Positions 52,601 to 59,812 of a stretch of 64,000 bases of DNA are shown piece after piece (the first letter of the stretch is position 1; the number at the start of each line of letters is the position of its first letter). The stretch is from Microcoleus sp. FACHB-672 (GTDB taxonomy: Bacteria > Cyanobacteriota > Cyanobacteriia > Cyanobacteriales > Oscillatoriaceae), in assembly GCF_014695725.1 (NCBI RefSeq), contig NZ_JACJOU010000025.1, positions 62,001 to 126,000 on the forward strand. Direction: 5' to 3'. A model generated the notes under the pieces. The model had not been told where the DNA came from. It did not search any database and worked only from the letters and a program-made list of their open reading frames with translations. The position numbers were made by a program, and so were the translations under genes.

Positions 52601-52882
52601 TAAATGTTGCTCGATTGGTTTTAAATTTTCTTCAAGCAGCGTAGAGGCGAACTTCCGCACCCGCAAAGACTTATCTTCTAGGGCAGACAGCACCAGTTTT
52701 ATGCCCTCTTCACCATAATTCCAAGCCTGATGAAGTACAGCGATTTTTTGATTTTCATCCCCGCCCATCAACAGGCTTTTAACTTCTTCAATTCTTCCCA
52801 AAACGTCAGAATTTACCGGCTCAGGGATGTTCCCGCCCAGCACTGCTTCACCATTGTTGGGTTGATTCCAATTCTCTGCCAT
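49658..52882 (-). CDS. WD40 repeat protein interleaved with HEAT-like blocks
   Basis: About 1074 residues. HEAT-like segments (LVLSALEDKSLRVRKFASTLLEENLKP; IQALVDESWQVREITYALLQENVEPILKQAL; ITALKDKSWEAYEAAYSLLQGRQEP) alternate with two WD40 blocks. Repeats are of the type VTCVAISPDGQTLVSGSDD and TIKVWDLESGELKTTL, about 13-14 in total, enough for two propellers. No catalytic domain is seen, so it is presumably a large protein-protein scaffold. GGAAGG seven bases before ATG 52882 sets the start. Very similar 126-base units suggest ongoing repeat exchange. Confidence 0.85.
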   Translation of the reverse strand: MAENWNQPNNGEAVLGGNIPEPVNSDVLGRIEEVKSLLMGGDENQKIAVLHQAWNYGEEGIKLVLSALEDKSLRVRKFASTLLEENLKPIEQHLDLLVPILNDGAWTMQVVVYSLLQQNVEPALKRVLRTCDPYLRLEYLRTLTKHSESVDYSLAISPDGHTLASGSRDNINLWDLQTDELKTTFTSQGTNSYVAFIPDGQTLAYQNKLLNLHTGEERTFPAYRSGLYVLASDRADNTFKLWQLNDEPLQASLGEHLNWVENFKIQISYKTIELVEHGYPKTTFTGHSRKVTCVAISPDGQTLISGSEDQTLKVWDLHTGKLITTLTGHLGEVTCVAISPDGQTLVSGSDDCTLIVWDLHTGELRSTLAGHLKEVTCVAISPDGQTIASGSDDKTIKLWTVGVPRVDAVELLYTYLALKQTLSFDQASLESAIQALVDESWQVREITYALLQENVEPILKQALQPYHSGVGRSPSHLLAPTELFHRYLALKETLKLSQSNLESLIEAFKHLKEECWQVQELAYALALESGKNGLELVMHGLNYESWQVQCSAYAQLQRYAEPRLKPALRICNPYSRLKCLRTLTGHSYWVTCVAISSDGRTLVSGSADKTIKVWDLESGELKTTLTGPSWVTCLAISHDGRTLVSGDSYNTINVWDLENGQLKTTLTDDSNSDYSVAISPDGRTLVSGSRDKTIKVRDLESGELKTTFIGHSGRVDCVAITPDGQTVVSQNRDSSDNTVKFWNLDTGHLKTTIAARWWDSNFVISPDQRIFAIKNSKPSGQLWDLESGEVKTTLIGASSGIKNLSISPDGRTIAGEAYKTINVWDLDSGEVRTILTGHSDSIMSIAISPDGQTIASGSQDRTIKVWGIENLSRTRFDPVVFIHHYLALKEALQSDQAGLERVITALKDKSWEAYEAAYSLLQGRQEPIVKQALQEYSDALSSAVGIDYTRLRHLLVTQQWQEAEQETQTIMLQISGCSRDADIKSILNPVYVQSCGVIDSIECSIPPQDLQTISDLWEKYSKVSSSFMTAMPTLNFWIAVKTKLEEMAKENQELSATYTERSSEAYAEDMKHRL

Positions 52883-53049
52883 TGTTGCACCTTCCTTGCT
52901 ACGCATCTTTGCAACCTGATGCTAAAGGCTTTCATCCCTCACCGGCAGCGTGCCACCCTTGAGGATTTTGTGTGAAATTAAGCTCCTCAATTCTATTTAG
53001 TGATTTTAGAAACGCCCTAACTTGTAAAACTTCTTTACATTAAAACTAA

Positions 53050-53087
53050 TAAACGCAGATTTTTACATCTGCGTTTATCTGCGGTTT
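53050..53087. repeat. ATCTGCG-family palindrome
   Basis: Perfect 11-base arms TAAACGCAGAT (53050-53060) and ATCTGCGTTTA (53067-53077) are followed by TCTGCGGTTT. It is the same family as the element inside cobB. It lies directly after the stop of the norB-like fragment as read leftward. Confidence 0.8.
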
Positions 53088-53102
53088 AAAATCAAAAAAT
53101 GT

Positions 53103-53243
53103 TTATCGTTCAACCGACTTTAATTCTGCCGGCTGATTTGCAGTCTGAACTGGAAAGTGAGAAATCGCATAAACAGCCTGAACTGTAAACACAAACATCG
53201 TCATTGCACCGATGGCAAAAAGAATATCGCCTGGAATTCGCTC
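53103..53243 (-). pseudogene. 3-prime fragment of a probable nitric oxide reductase (NorB-like) gene
   Basis: An open 46-codon stretch (ERIPGDILFAIGAMTMFVFT...) ends in TAA at 53103-53105 and is preceded in frame by TGA at 53244-53246. The order R-(I/V)-P-G-D-x-(L/V)-F-A-(I/V)-G-A followed by a hydrophobic helix and a short polar tail is the C-terminus I remember for quinol-type NorB and relatives of haem-copper oxidases. The upstream part is absent, so only a remnant survives. Identification rests on one motif. Confidence 0.5.
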
Positions 53244-53545
53244 TCACACAGTTCATGATTTCTTAAGTTTTTCCTAGCACTGTTATAGAAAAGTTTAAAA
53301 AAGCACTCAATAAATGCTGACTTTAGGAATACCGAACTCGGCATTAGTGAGAAAAAGGAAACCAGCAACATCACATTAACCCCATGTTCATTAGACAGCG
53401 TCGGCTAATACTAACCTTGAGAATTGAATGTAGCAACGCTGTACATTAATAGAAGTATTATTAATGGAGCGGTTGCCGGCTGATTTATGACGAATCAATT
53501 TTCAATCTTAGATGCGTAAATTTAGAGCGCTTGGGGAAAAAAGCA

Positions 53546-54289
53546 CTACTGCATTTCTACCGGCTCTTTCTCAACCGCTTCTTCCTCTAAACTCTCTTCA
53601 TTCCTTTCAATGTCGGCTTTGCTCGCTTCAGGTAATGCCACTTTATCAGGGCTGTGAGGACTCTTGAAAGTCGCTCTGGCATTATCGTTTTGACACGCAA
53701 CCATTGTTTTAACGTGTTCCATTTCATCATCTCGAATGGCAACAAACACGTCATAAAGCGTTTCAATATTCGGACGGCGTTCCTCTGGCGGACGAGTTGT
53801 TTGGAATTCATCAAACATATAGAGGTCGCCATTTCTGTAGTAACTGATGGCAATTTGGGGTGGAGCCTGAGTTTTCAGTTCGTCCCCATGCTCTTTGAGA
53901 AGCTCATCATAAGTATGGTAAGCGTGTTCTTCCACCAGCTGCATAAAGTGATAAGCAGAACGAGGTGAAAGGATGTACACAGAAACAACAATCCAGTAGT
54001 AAACCAAAGCGCCGGCATGAGCAACAAAGCGGTCGATCCAGTATTTGTTCCCACCCAATTCTTCACTAATTAGCAAGTGGTGGAGTTCGTTCCAAGACTC
54101 GGCAAAGTGAATTTTAAGCCAATCTGCCTTACGCCACCACCCCATTGTTTCGTAGAGGTGAAGAACTGAAGTGTAGGCAAAGTAGGGAACCCGCGCCACT
54201 GTTTCTAAAACAAAAAAGCGGGGATAGCGGCGATGGCGATAAAAGGTGTTCAGAATCAATTCTAAAACATTGACAAGAAGACGAATCAT
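53546..54289 (-). CDS. Plastoquinol terminal oxidase (PTOX / alternative oxidase family)
   Basis: A 247-residue non-haem di-iron quinol oxidase that passes electrons from plastoquinol to oxygen. All six iron ligands can be placed: E29 (LETVARVPYF), E68 and H71 (ESWNELHHL), E120 (LVEEHAYHTYDEL), and E189 and H192 (RDDEMEHVKTM). A Glu/Val-rich tail after residue 210 is unusual but harmless. AAGGAG eight bases before the ATG fixes the start. It lies beside a norB-like remnant and an unknown gene, so it may belong to a quinol-oxidising, stress-related group. Confidence 0.95.
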   Translation of the reverse strand: MIRLLVNVLELILNTFYRHRRYPRFFVLETVARVPYFAYTSVLHLYETMGWWRKADWLKIHFAESWNELHHLLISEELGGNKYWIDRFVAHAGALVYYWIVVSVYILSPRSAYHFMQLVEEHAYHTYDELLKEHGDELKTQAPPQIAISYYRNGDLYMFDEFQTTRPPEERRPNIETLYDVFVAIRDDEMEHVKTMVACQNDNARATFKSPHSPDKVALPEASKADIERNEESLEEEAVEKEPVEMQ

Positions 54290-54492
54290 TTCTCAATTCT
54301 CCTTAACCAAATTTTTGTCAAGCTTATTCTCGAAAATAACCCAACCCTTGATACGAAAAGAATACTATTCGGATTGAAATGTGACTTCTATCTAAAGAAG
54401 GGGTACTGACTGAACAGTACCCGCTCATCAGTCGTATAATTTCGCAGCTTTAAGGGCTATGGGTCGGCATAAGCCCTAATGTTTTTACAGTG

Positions 54493-54978
54493 TTATTGGT
54501 GAGTTCGTTCATCTTCACGAGCGGCAACAACCAGAGGTAAGCAAAGCGTTGCAACTGCTTTTTGCCATTTTTGTCGGATTTGCTCGTCTTCTACGCCATC
54601 AAATGCCGCCACTAAAGGAGCAACCGAACGCTCTAATGCCGGCCTTGGAACGGGACGATGCAATTCAACTAAACGAGTCAAGCTTTCTTGCTTATTAACA
54701 AACCCAATTACCCATTTAGTTGTGTGAGCTGGACTGTCAGGAACCCGCTGAACTCCTAACTCATTTTTTAACCAACTATAAAAAGGAGGAAGTCTTTCAG
54801 CTAATACACTCGCTGCGGTTGGCAACGTTTCTCTGAGTGTTTGAACATCTAAGCTGTCTAGCTGTTGCTGTAGTTCTGGGGATTTAAGGCAGTCTGTGAG
54901 CGGTTTCGAGAGTAACGCTTCTAACTGAGTCTTGGATAAATCTAAGTGTTGCGCGAATGTTTCTAAGGTTGATTGCAT
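54493..54978 (-). CDS. Hypothetical helical protein upstream of PTOX
   Basis: 161 residues, all-helical in appearance (FAQHLDLSKTQLEALLSKPL; QLDSLDVQTLRETLPTAASVLAERLPPFYSWL; IRQKWQKAVATLCLPLVVAA). No signal peptide or membrane helix. I do not recognise the family. It is transcribed in the same direction as PTOX, 203 bases upstream of it, and downstream of the cupin gene. The shared direction and clustering hint at a common stress role. Confidence 0.6.
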   Translation of the reverse strand: MQSTLETFAQHLDLSKTQLEALLSKPLTDCLKSPELQQQLDSLDVQTLRETLPTAASVLAERLPPFYSWLKNELGVQRVPDSPAHTTKWVIGFVNKQESLTRLVELHRPVPRPALERSVAPLVAAFDGVEDEQIRQKWQKAVATLCLPLVVAAREDERTHQ

Positions 54979-55202
54979 GGTTGAGATTGAATGAAATGAC
55001 TAACTTTAGGAATAGTATGCTCTGAAGGCGGCTGTTACTTCTATGAGGTAGCTCATAAAACAACAATTTCTGAGCAGTTTTTTTGTCGAGACGGGTTGAT
55101 AAATTACCGGCGCGCTGAAGCCGGCAGGTAAAGTCCCAAAAACTGCCGTTTCCTTTGGTCTGGGCTGAGAGGATGGGTTCTAATCACCCAGTCATTTGCT
55201 GG

Positions 55203-55544
55203 TTATACAGCTTCAGAAAGCGTCAGCAGAAAAGCTAAATTTTCTTCAGCTTTTAAGGCATGAAGCGCATGAGCCGGCATAAAGATAAAAACGCCTGGTT
55301 CCAGCTTAATATCTTTTCCCTCTAAATTCAGAATTCCTCGCCCTTCTATGACATTAACGGTTGCATTCCGAGCTGAAGAATGTTCGGAAATATCGGTGCC
55401 GGCAGCTAGGCAAAATAGGGTGTAGTGACAATTTTTATCTTTCACCAGCACTTTGCTGAGGACGCCGGCATGAGGGTATTCGATTTGCTCTTGCAGTCGA
55501 ATGATTGAAGATGAGCCGGTTACAGTTGGAGTTGTCATGGTCAT
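55203..55544 (-). CDS. Cupin-fold small protein
   Basis: A 113-residue single-domain cupin. The cupin motifs appear as HSSARNATVNVIEGRG and PGVFIFMPAHALHALKAEEN, with several His that can bind a metal. Such proteins range from dioxygenases to sensors, and the substrate is unknown. Its ATG is 61 bases after the methyltransferase stop, so the two probably form one unit. Confidence 0.78.
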   Translation of the reverse strand: MTMTTPTVTGSSSIIRLQEQIEYPHAGVLSKVLVKDKNCHYTLFCLAAGTDISEHSSARNATVNVIEGRGILNLEGKDIKLEPGVFIFMPAHALHALKAEENLAFLLTLSEAV

Positions 55545-55605
55545 TTAACCTCTTTAATTGTAGCGAATGCAAAGGTACTGATTTTTAGTTCTAAAATGGG
55601 CAAGC

Positions 55606-56382
55606 TTACTCAGCAATTGCACAGTGAACGATGTATCCCAAATCTTGCTGGTATTTCTTAAACACACCACGCATTGCCAGCACCCGCTGCCGGATCTGCG
55701 GGTGAGTTAACACATTCCACAGAATTTTAGCCGTACTCAACAAGCCTTCATCTTGAATCACTTGCCGCAAATCTAACAATGCCAGCGTGCCGATTTTTTG
55801 CTGCTGAACTTGAAAGCCGGCTGCTATAAAAGCTGCTTTCCAGTTCGCTTCAGATAGCGGTGTCGTATTGTTTCGCACAATTTGTGCTAAATCTTGATGA
55901 ATTTCTGCTTCACGACTTTTGGCAACCATTTCGTGAGAGAGAAACTTGCCACCTGGTTTAAGCCGACTCTGAATTTCCTTCAAGATTTTAGCTTTTCCCA
56001 GTGCAGATTGCATGGATAAAATTGCTTCTGCAAAAACCCAATCAAACTGCTCGGAAATGGCATCTAAATGAAAAATATCTCCCTCAATAATTTCGACTTG
56101 TCCTTCTAAGCCGGCAGCCTGAACATTAGCACGGGCACGCTCCACACTTTCTGGATTTTTCTCAACACCAACAACCCGCACGCTAAAACGCTGAGCTAGG
56201 GCGATCGCACTGTAACCAAAACTAGAAGCTAACTCTAGCACTGTTTCCCCAGGCTGAAAATTAGCCCATTGGAATAATTGTTCTGTGGCAGTGCGCCCAC
56301 CGGGCCGTAAAATAGTTTTGCCGGCGGCTGCCAGTATTTGATGACCCGATGCTGTTTGGAAATTCAAAGTCGCGTTGCTCAT
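55606..56382 (-). CDS. SAM-dependent methyltransferase
   Basis: 258 residues with a class I Rossmann methyltransferase core: motif I VLELASSFGYSAIAL, the acidic end of strand 2 in VVGVEKNPESVERA, and post-I IIEGDIFHLD. A C-terminal helical region (LLDLRQVIQDEGLLSTAKILW; RVLAMRGVFKKYQQDLGYI) is specific to a subfamily I cannot name. AAGGTG six bases before ATG 56382 favours this start over the longer frame. It leads the methyltransferase-cupin pair; a possible structured leader lies upstream. Confidence 0.85.
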   Translation of the reverse strand: MSNATLNFQTASGHQILAAAGKTILRPGGRTATEQLFQWANFQPGETVLELASSFGYSAIALAQRFSVRVVGVEKNPESVERARANVQAAGLEGQVEIIEGDIFHLDAISEQFDWVFAEAILSMQSALGKAKILKEIQSRLKPGGKFLSHEMVAKSREAEIHQDLAQIVRNNTTPLSEANWKAAFIAAGFQVQQQKIGTLALLDLRQVIQDEGLLSTAKILWNVLTHPQIRQRVLAMRGVFKKYQQDLGYIVHCAIAE

Positions 56383-56483
56383 AGCGTTCACCTTGTTGGA
56401 GCCGGTGCTATTCACTACAATGGCAAAAATTTCTGATTCTGACTTTGAGCTAGCTCATAGTTGCCGACATCGGTTTCTTAGAT

Positions 56484-56599
56484 TCATTGGGAAACCCTCC
56501 CACCTGACTGATAGAAGCCGATGAAACGAGCGCGGAGAGTAATATCTGTAGGGAGACAAAGGGCCGGTCTTCATCAGAGGCTGAAGAGCCTCCCAACGA
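56484..56599. ncRNA. Candidate structured RNA element (unassigned)
   Basis: A closed structure can be drawn on either strand. Outer arms are TCATTGGGA (56484-56492) and TCCCAACGA (56591-56599) with one G-U. Inside is a stem GATGAAAC / GTCTTCATC (56520-56527, 56567-56575) and a small hairpin GGCTGAAGAGCC (56579-56590). It lies about 100 bases upstream of the methyltransferase gene and could be a cis-regulatory leader (minus strand) or a free RNA. I could not match it to a known riboswitch class. Confidence 0.4.
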
Positions 56600-56697
56600 T
56601 CTAACCTCATGCAGAAAATTAGCCGACTTTATCCTCAAAAAGTTTAGAATTTTATGAATTGTTCTAAAAATTCAGATTTTATAGTTACAAGGAAAAC

Positions 56698-58197
56698 TTA
56701 ACTTTTATCGACCGAATTTGAAAAATGATTGAACTTTGAGCAATTCTGTAAAAATCGAGCCGGCATCTCTGGACAAGCGCCCCAATGCAGATGAATATAA
56801 GAAGCGTGTAACTGATGGGATGTCCACCCTTCCATTACTCCTGCGCTAGCCGAAAGCTGAGGAGAGATGCCAACAGCCTTATAGAGCGGTGTTAGTACAT
56901 TAATAATACTCGCCTCTCCCTCTCTTTCTAAAAGGGTGAGTTCTGAGCGGTGAAATTCATGCCCATAAACAGTCTCACCGGCAGCTAGTAGCGCTGTATT
57001 TTGCAAGGCAGTTGCTTGTCGATATCCTAATGTTAAACGCTTGCCCATCACCGCCGTTGCCGGCAGCGCTCCCACCATCTGCCAAGTATGCCCCTCAAAA
57101 TCAACAATTTCTTCGCATAAATACATCAGTCCGCCGCACTCGGCATAAACCGGCATTCCTGCTGCAATTGCTTGTTTAACTGCCGGCAATACTTGGGAAT
57201 TTTTGCTTAATTTTTCGGCAAAGACTTCGGGGAATCCGCCCCCAAAATATAATCCCTGTAAGTCTGCCGGCAAGCGATCTTTTAACGGACTCCAAAATAC
57301 TAATTCGGCACCGAAAGATTCGAGAATATCTAAATTATCTTGATAGTAGAAATTGAAGGCGCGATCATGTGCGACACCTAATCGGATTTTTGATTTTGAA
57401 CCGCAGATAAACGCAGATAAACGCAGATGTTTTTCTGGCATCTGTGTATATCTGTGTTTATCTGTGGTTTGTTCTTCAATTTTTAATAAAGGCAACAAGC
57501 GATCCCAGTTAAAGCAGTTCTTACCAATATGTGCAAGTTTGTCAAGTACCGCATCTAAATCTGTTAATTCATTTGCCGGCACTAAGCCCAGATGCCGGTC
57601 GGGAAGGGTAATATTATCTTGCCGGCGCAACACGCCCAGAATCGGTAATTGTAGCGGTTCGAGAGCCTCTTCTAATAGTTGCAAGTGGCGATCGCTACCG
57701 ACGCGGTTGAGGACGATGCCGGCGAAATGGAGGCGGGGATCGAGTGAACGATAACCATGAGTGATCGCAGCCACTGAACCGGATAGCCGGCTGCAATCAA
57801 TCACTAGCAACACCGGCAGTTGTAGTAGCCTTGCAATGTGGGCGGTACTGGCAAAGTCATTTTTGGGCAATGGGAATTGGGCATGGGGCATAGGTTCGGA
57901 TTTACCAAGCGCTTTCACCCCATCAAACAAGCCCATTACCCCTTCTACTAGGGCGAATTCTACCGATGCTGTGTGCTGGGCAAAACACTGCCCCACATAG
58001 GCTTCAGAAGTCAGCACCGGATCTAAATTGCGACAAGGCCGGCCCGTGACATATTGGTGAAACATCGGATCGATATAATCCGGGCCAACTTTAAACGATT
58101 GAACATTAAAACCCCGACGCCTTAAAGACGCCAGTAGGGCAAGCGTCACGGTTGTTTTGCCTACCCCACTGCGTTCGCCGGCAATGACTAAAGCCAT
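56698..58197 (-). CDS. cobB: Cobyrinate a,c-diamide synthase, with two repeat-derived insertions
   Basis: About 499 residues. It amidates the a and c side chains of cobyrinate with glutamine and ATP in B12 or pseudo-B12 synthesis. The P-loop GERSGVGKTTV and the CbiA core (SFKVGPDYIDPMFHQ; LVEGVMGLFDG; LVIDCSRLSGS) are followed by the glutaminase domain with nucleophile Cys in VYAECGGLMYL and the GYRQA segment. Two stretches look foreign: KSEPMPHAQFPLPKN after LFDGVKALG, and TTDKHRYTQMPEKHLRLSA before RLGVAHDRAFNFYY. They coincide with DNA repeats and keep the frame. The start is ATG 58197. Confidence 0.93.
   Translation of the reverse strand: MALVIAGERSGVGKTTVTLALLASLRRRGFNVQSFKVGPDYIDPMFHQYVTGRPCRNLDPVLTSEAYVGQCFAQHTASVEFALVEGVMGLFDGVKALGKSEPMPHAQFPLPKNDFASTAHIARLLQLPVLLVIDCSRLSGSVAAITHGYRSLDPRLHFAGIVLNRVGSDRHLQLLEEALEPLQLPILGVLRRQDNITLPDRHLGLVPANELTDLDAVLDKLAHIGKNCFNWDRLLPLLKIEEQTTDKHRYTQMPEKHLRLSAFICGSKSKIRLGVAHDRAFNFYYQDNLDILESFGAELVFWSPLKDRLPADLQGLYFGGGFPEVFAEKLSKNSQVLPAVKQAIAAGMPVYAECGGLMYLCEEIVDFEGHTWQMVGALPATAVMGKRLTLGYRQATALQNTALLAAGETVYGHEFHRSELTLLEREGEASIINVLTPLYKAVGISPQLSASAGVMEGWTSHQLHASYIHLHWGACPEMPARFLQNCSKFNHFSNSVDKS
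57399..57470. repeat. ATCTGCG-family palindrome inside cobB
   Basis: Two arms of about 31 bases (AACCGCAGATAAACGCAGAT... and the complementary TCTGTGTTTATCTGTGGTT end) face each other across TTTTTCTGG. Mismatches are mostly of the G-U type. Together with its edges it encodes the extra peptide before the RLGVAHDRAF motif. Confidence 0.85.
57866..57892. repeat. GGGCATGGGGCAT-family repeat inside cobB
   Basis: The sequence TGGGAATTGGGCATGGGGCA is the same short-repeat family as at about 7.19 and 13.19 kb. Read leftward in frame it gives PMPHAQFPLPKN, absent from the CbiA family pattern as I know it. Confidence 0.85.
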
Positions 58198-58263
58198 AGT
58201 TGTTTCTGCTTCACGGTTCACTGTTCAAAAGTTTGAGGCTAATGAACAATGAACGATGAACAA

Positions 58264-59643
58264 TTAGTCCTCAACGCCCTCAATTAACCTGATAATCTCC
58301 GCCGTGACTGCCAGACTTTCTTCATAAAGCATCTCGCGTCCCCAACGTTGCAACTGCTGACTGAGCAAATACTCAGCCTTTTGATCGCTCATCGGCGCGA
58401 CTTGCTGAATGCGGCAAGATTGGGCACCGCCACCGGCTTCCATCCGCATACAACCCGTTGTTTCAGAGCACAGCACCGTGCAGCAGTCAGCATCTGCATT
58501 GGTAGAAGTCAAGCGCAAACCGATTAAATCACCAGGGATATCTCCCCAGTCTGCCGTGGGAATTCCCGCCAATTCAGCTTCCACTTCTCGCTGATCTTGG
58601 GTTAGGAATTTAATGCGCTTGATATCATAATCTCCGCCTTCTTTTTCATAAGAAATCGGTTGCCAATGGAGCCGGCTACCTAGCCAACCCAAGAACATCA
58701 GCGCTTGATCGGGGTTGCCTTTTTCGTAATCAATTGTTACCCGATTAACTTCCTGAAGAGCAGCACGACGTTCGGGTGGATCGAACGCCTCAGCCGTCAA
58801 CTCTTGCCAAGCCGCCAGCCGCCGCCAGTTCAAATCAGCAACTGGAATGCCTGACTCTACAAGGTGTTGCACCTGTAGTAAATCGGATTCTGGAACGTTA
58901 AACTGGCAAGAATCAACAATCACACAGTTAGACAGTTCTGCCAGCCGCTTAAACAAACCGTGATTATTGAGATCCGGGGCGGCTTTCCACCAGAGGAACT
59001 TGGGCAGTTCTCCAATTAAAAGCGCTGAAATCATCCCACCAACCCGTTCTAGAGCTTCTACGGTGCCTTTGAGGGTGATGTATTCGCAGCAAACCAGCGT
59101 GCTTTGACTGTGTTTTTGGATAGGGCAATAGGCGGAAACTTGAGCGCTGACCCCTTCATCTTCCCCCGATACCGGGCACAGAGCAATAATCCGACAGGGG
59201 TTGCGAGAGGCGATCTCATCGGCTACAGCGCTTCTCGCATCCAAGGCGGTGGCTCTTCTGCTACTGCCATCTCCGTTTGAGTCTGCCCCACGTTGTTTGA
59301 GCCAAGCTTCGCGCAGTTTAGCCAGCGTTTCTTCGTTTGGCTTGCCCGTCACCGACAGCCCGTAAGTTTTCTGAGCTTGCTTGAGCGCTGCTTCCATGCG
59401 AGGGCCACCGATGCCATCAACAGGGCCGGTGTAAAAGCCTAAGACGGCTAGTAATTGTTGGGTTTCTTCAGGTTCGTAAACCAGCAAGCTAAATGTGGTT
59501 GCCCGCGTCGCCGCCGGCACATTTCCATCATCGCCAACGGCATTAAAAGCTTGCCAAATTTGACTGAGTTCCGCCTCAATTTCACTAATGGAAACATCTT
59601 TAGGCGGCTGTAGGGAAAGAATTGGAGCCGTTTGTGTTGTCAT
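58264..59643 (-). CDS. opcA: Glucose-6-phosphate dehydrogenase assembly protein OpcA
   Basis: 459 residues. The N-terminal helical part (ISEIEAELSQIWQAF) is followed by a peptidoglycan-binding-like module (about 60-115; LAVLGFYTGPVDGIGGPRMEAALKQAQKTYGL) and the OpcA core (VSAYCPIQKHSQSTLVCCEYITL; LIGELPKFLWWKAAPDL). It has a Cys-rich C-terminus (DADCCTVLCSETTGCMRM). OpcA activates cyanobacterial G6PDH and relays redox control. It is downstream of zwf. The start is preceded by a short-repeat sequence whose AAAGGA lies near the ATG. Confidence 0.95.
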   Translation of the reverse strand: MTTQTAPILSLQPPKDVSISEIEAELSQIWQAFNAVGDDGNVPAATRATTFSLLVYEPEETQQLLAVLGFYTGPVDGIGGPRMEAALKQAQKTYGLSVTGKPNEETLAKLREAWLKQRGADSNGDGSSRRATALDARSAVADEIASRNPCRIIALCPVSGEDEGVSAQVSAYCPIQKHSQSTLVCCEYITLKGTVEALERVGGMISALLIGELPKFLWWKAAPDLNNHGLFKRLAELSNCVIVDSCQFNVPESDLLQVQHLVESGIPVADLNWRRLAAWQELTAEAFDPPERRAALQEVNRVTIDYEKGNPDQALMFLGWLGSRLHWQPISYEKEGGDYDIKRIKFLTQDQREVEAELAGIPTADWGDIPGDLIGLRLTSTNADADCCTVLCSETTGCMRMEAGGGAQSCRIQQVAPMSDQKAEYLLSQQLQRWGREMLYEESLAVTAEIIRLIEGVED

Positions 59644-59720
59644 TTGTCACTTGTCCTTTGTCAAAAGTGGTCTGTTATTTGCGATTGACTGATTACCAAT
59701 TACCTGTTCTTCATTGTTGA
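59640..59720. repeat. Short repeats upstream of opcA
   Basis: Read leftward the opcA leader contains TTGACAAAGGACAAGTGACA, directly followed by the start ATG at 59643, and before it TGAAGAACAGGTAATTGGTA. The same words precede ddl. AAAGGA is the only ribosome-binding-site candidate. Confidence 0.65.
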
Positions 59721-59812
59721 GTGGCGGTTGGACAATTGTTTGTAGCTCTCGATACGATTAATCACCAACCGCCAACCCCGCAGAAAACGCCATTAGCGAT
59801 TAGCCATTCACA

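Larger units (their letters stand above)
52883..53545. other. Spacer with repeat and gene remnant
   Basis: About 660 bases between the WD40 gene and PTOX. It contains an ATCTGCG palindrome (53050-53087) and a short fragment resembling the 3-prime end of norB (53103-53243). The rest is AT-rich with no frame recognised. Confidence 0.45.

Noticed and set aside
56484-56599. Hammerhead ribozyme or cobalamin riboswitch
   Set aside because: CTGATGA-like and GATGAAAC words are present but not in the hammerhead order, and no GCCACTG-type B12 box is seen; cobB is also transcribed away from it.
56450-56638. 62-codon leftward frame in the cobB-methyltransferase gap
   Set aside because: It overlaps the paired RNA-like region and has low-complexity Ser/Ala content with no ribosome-binding site; the structure explains the region better.
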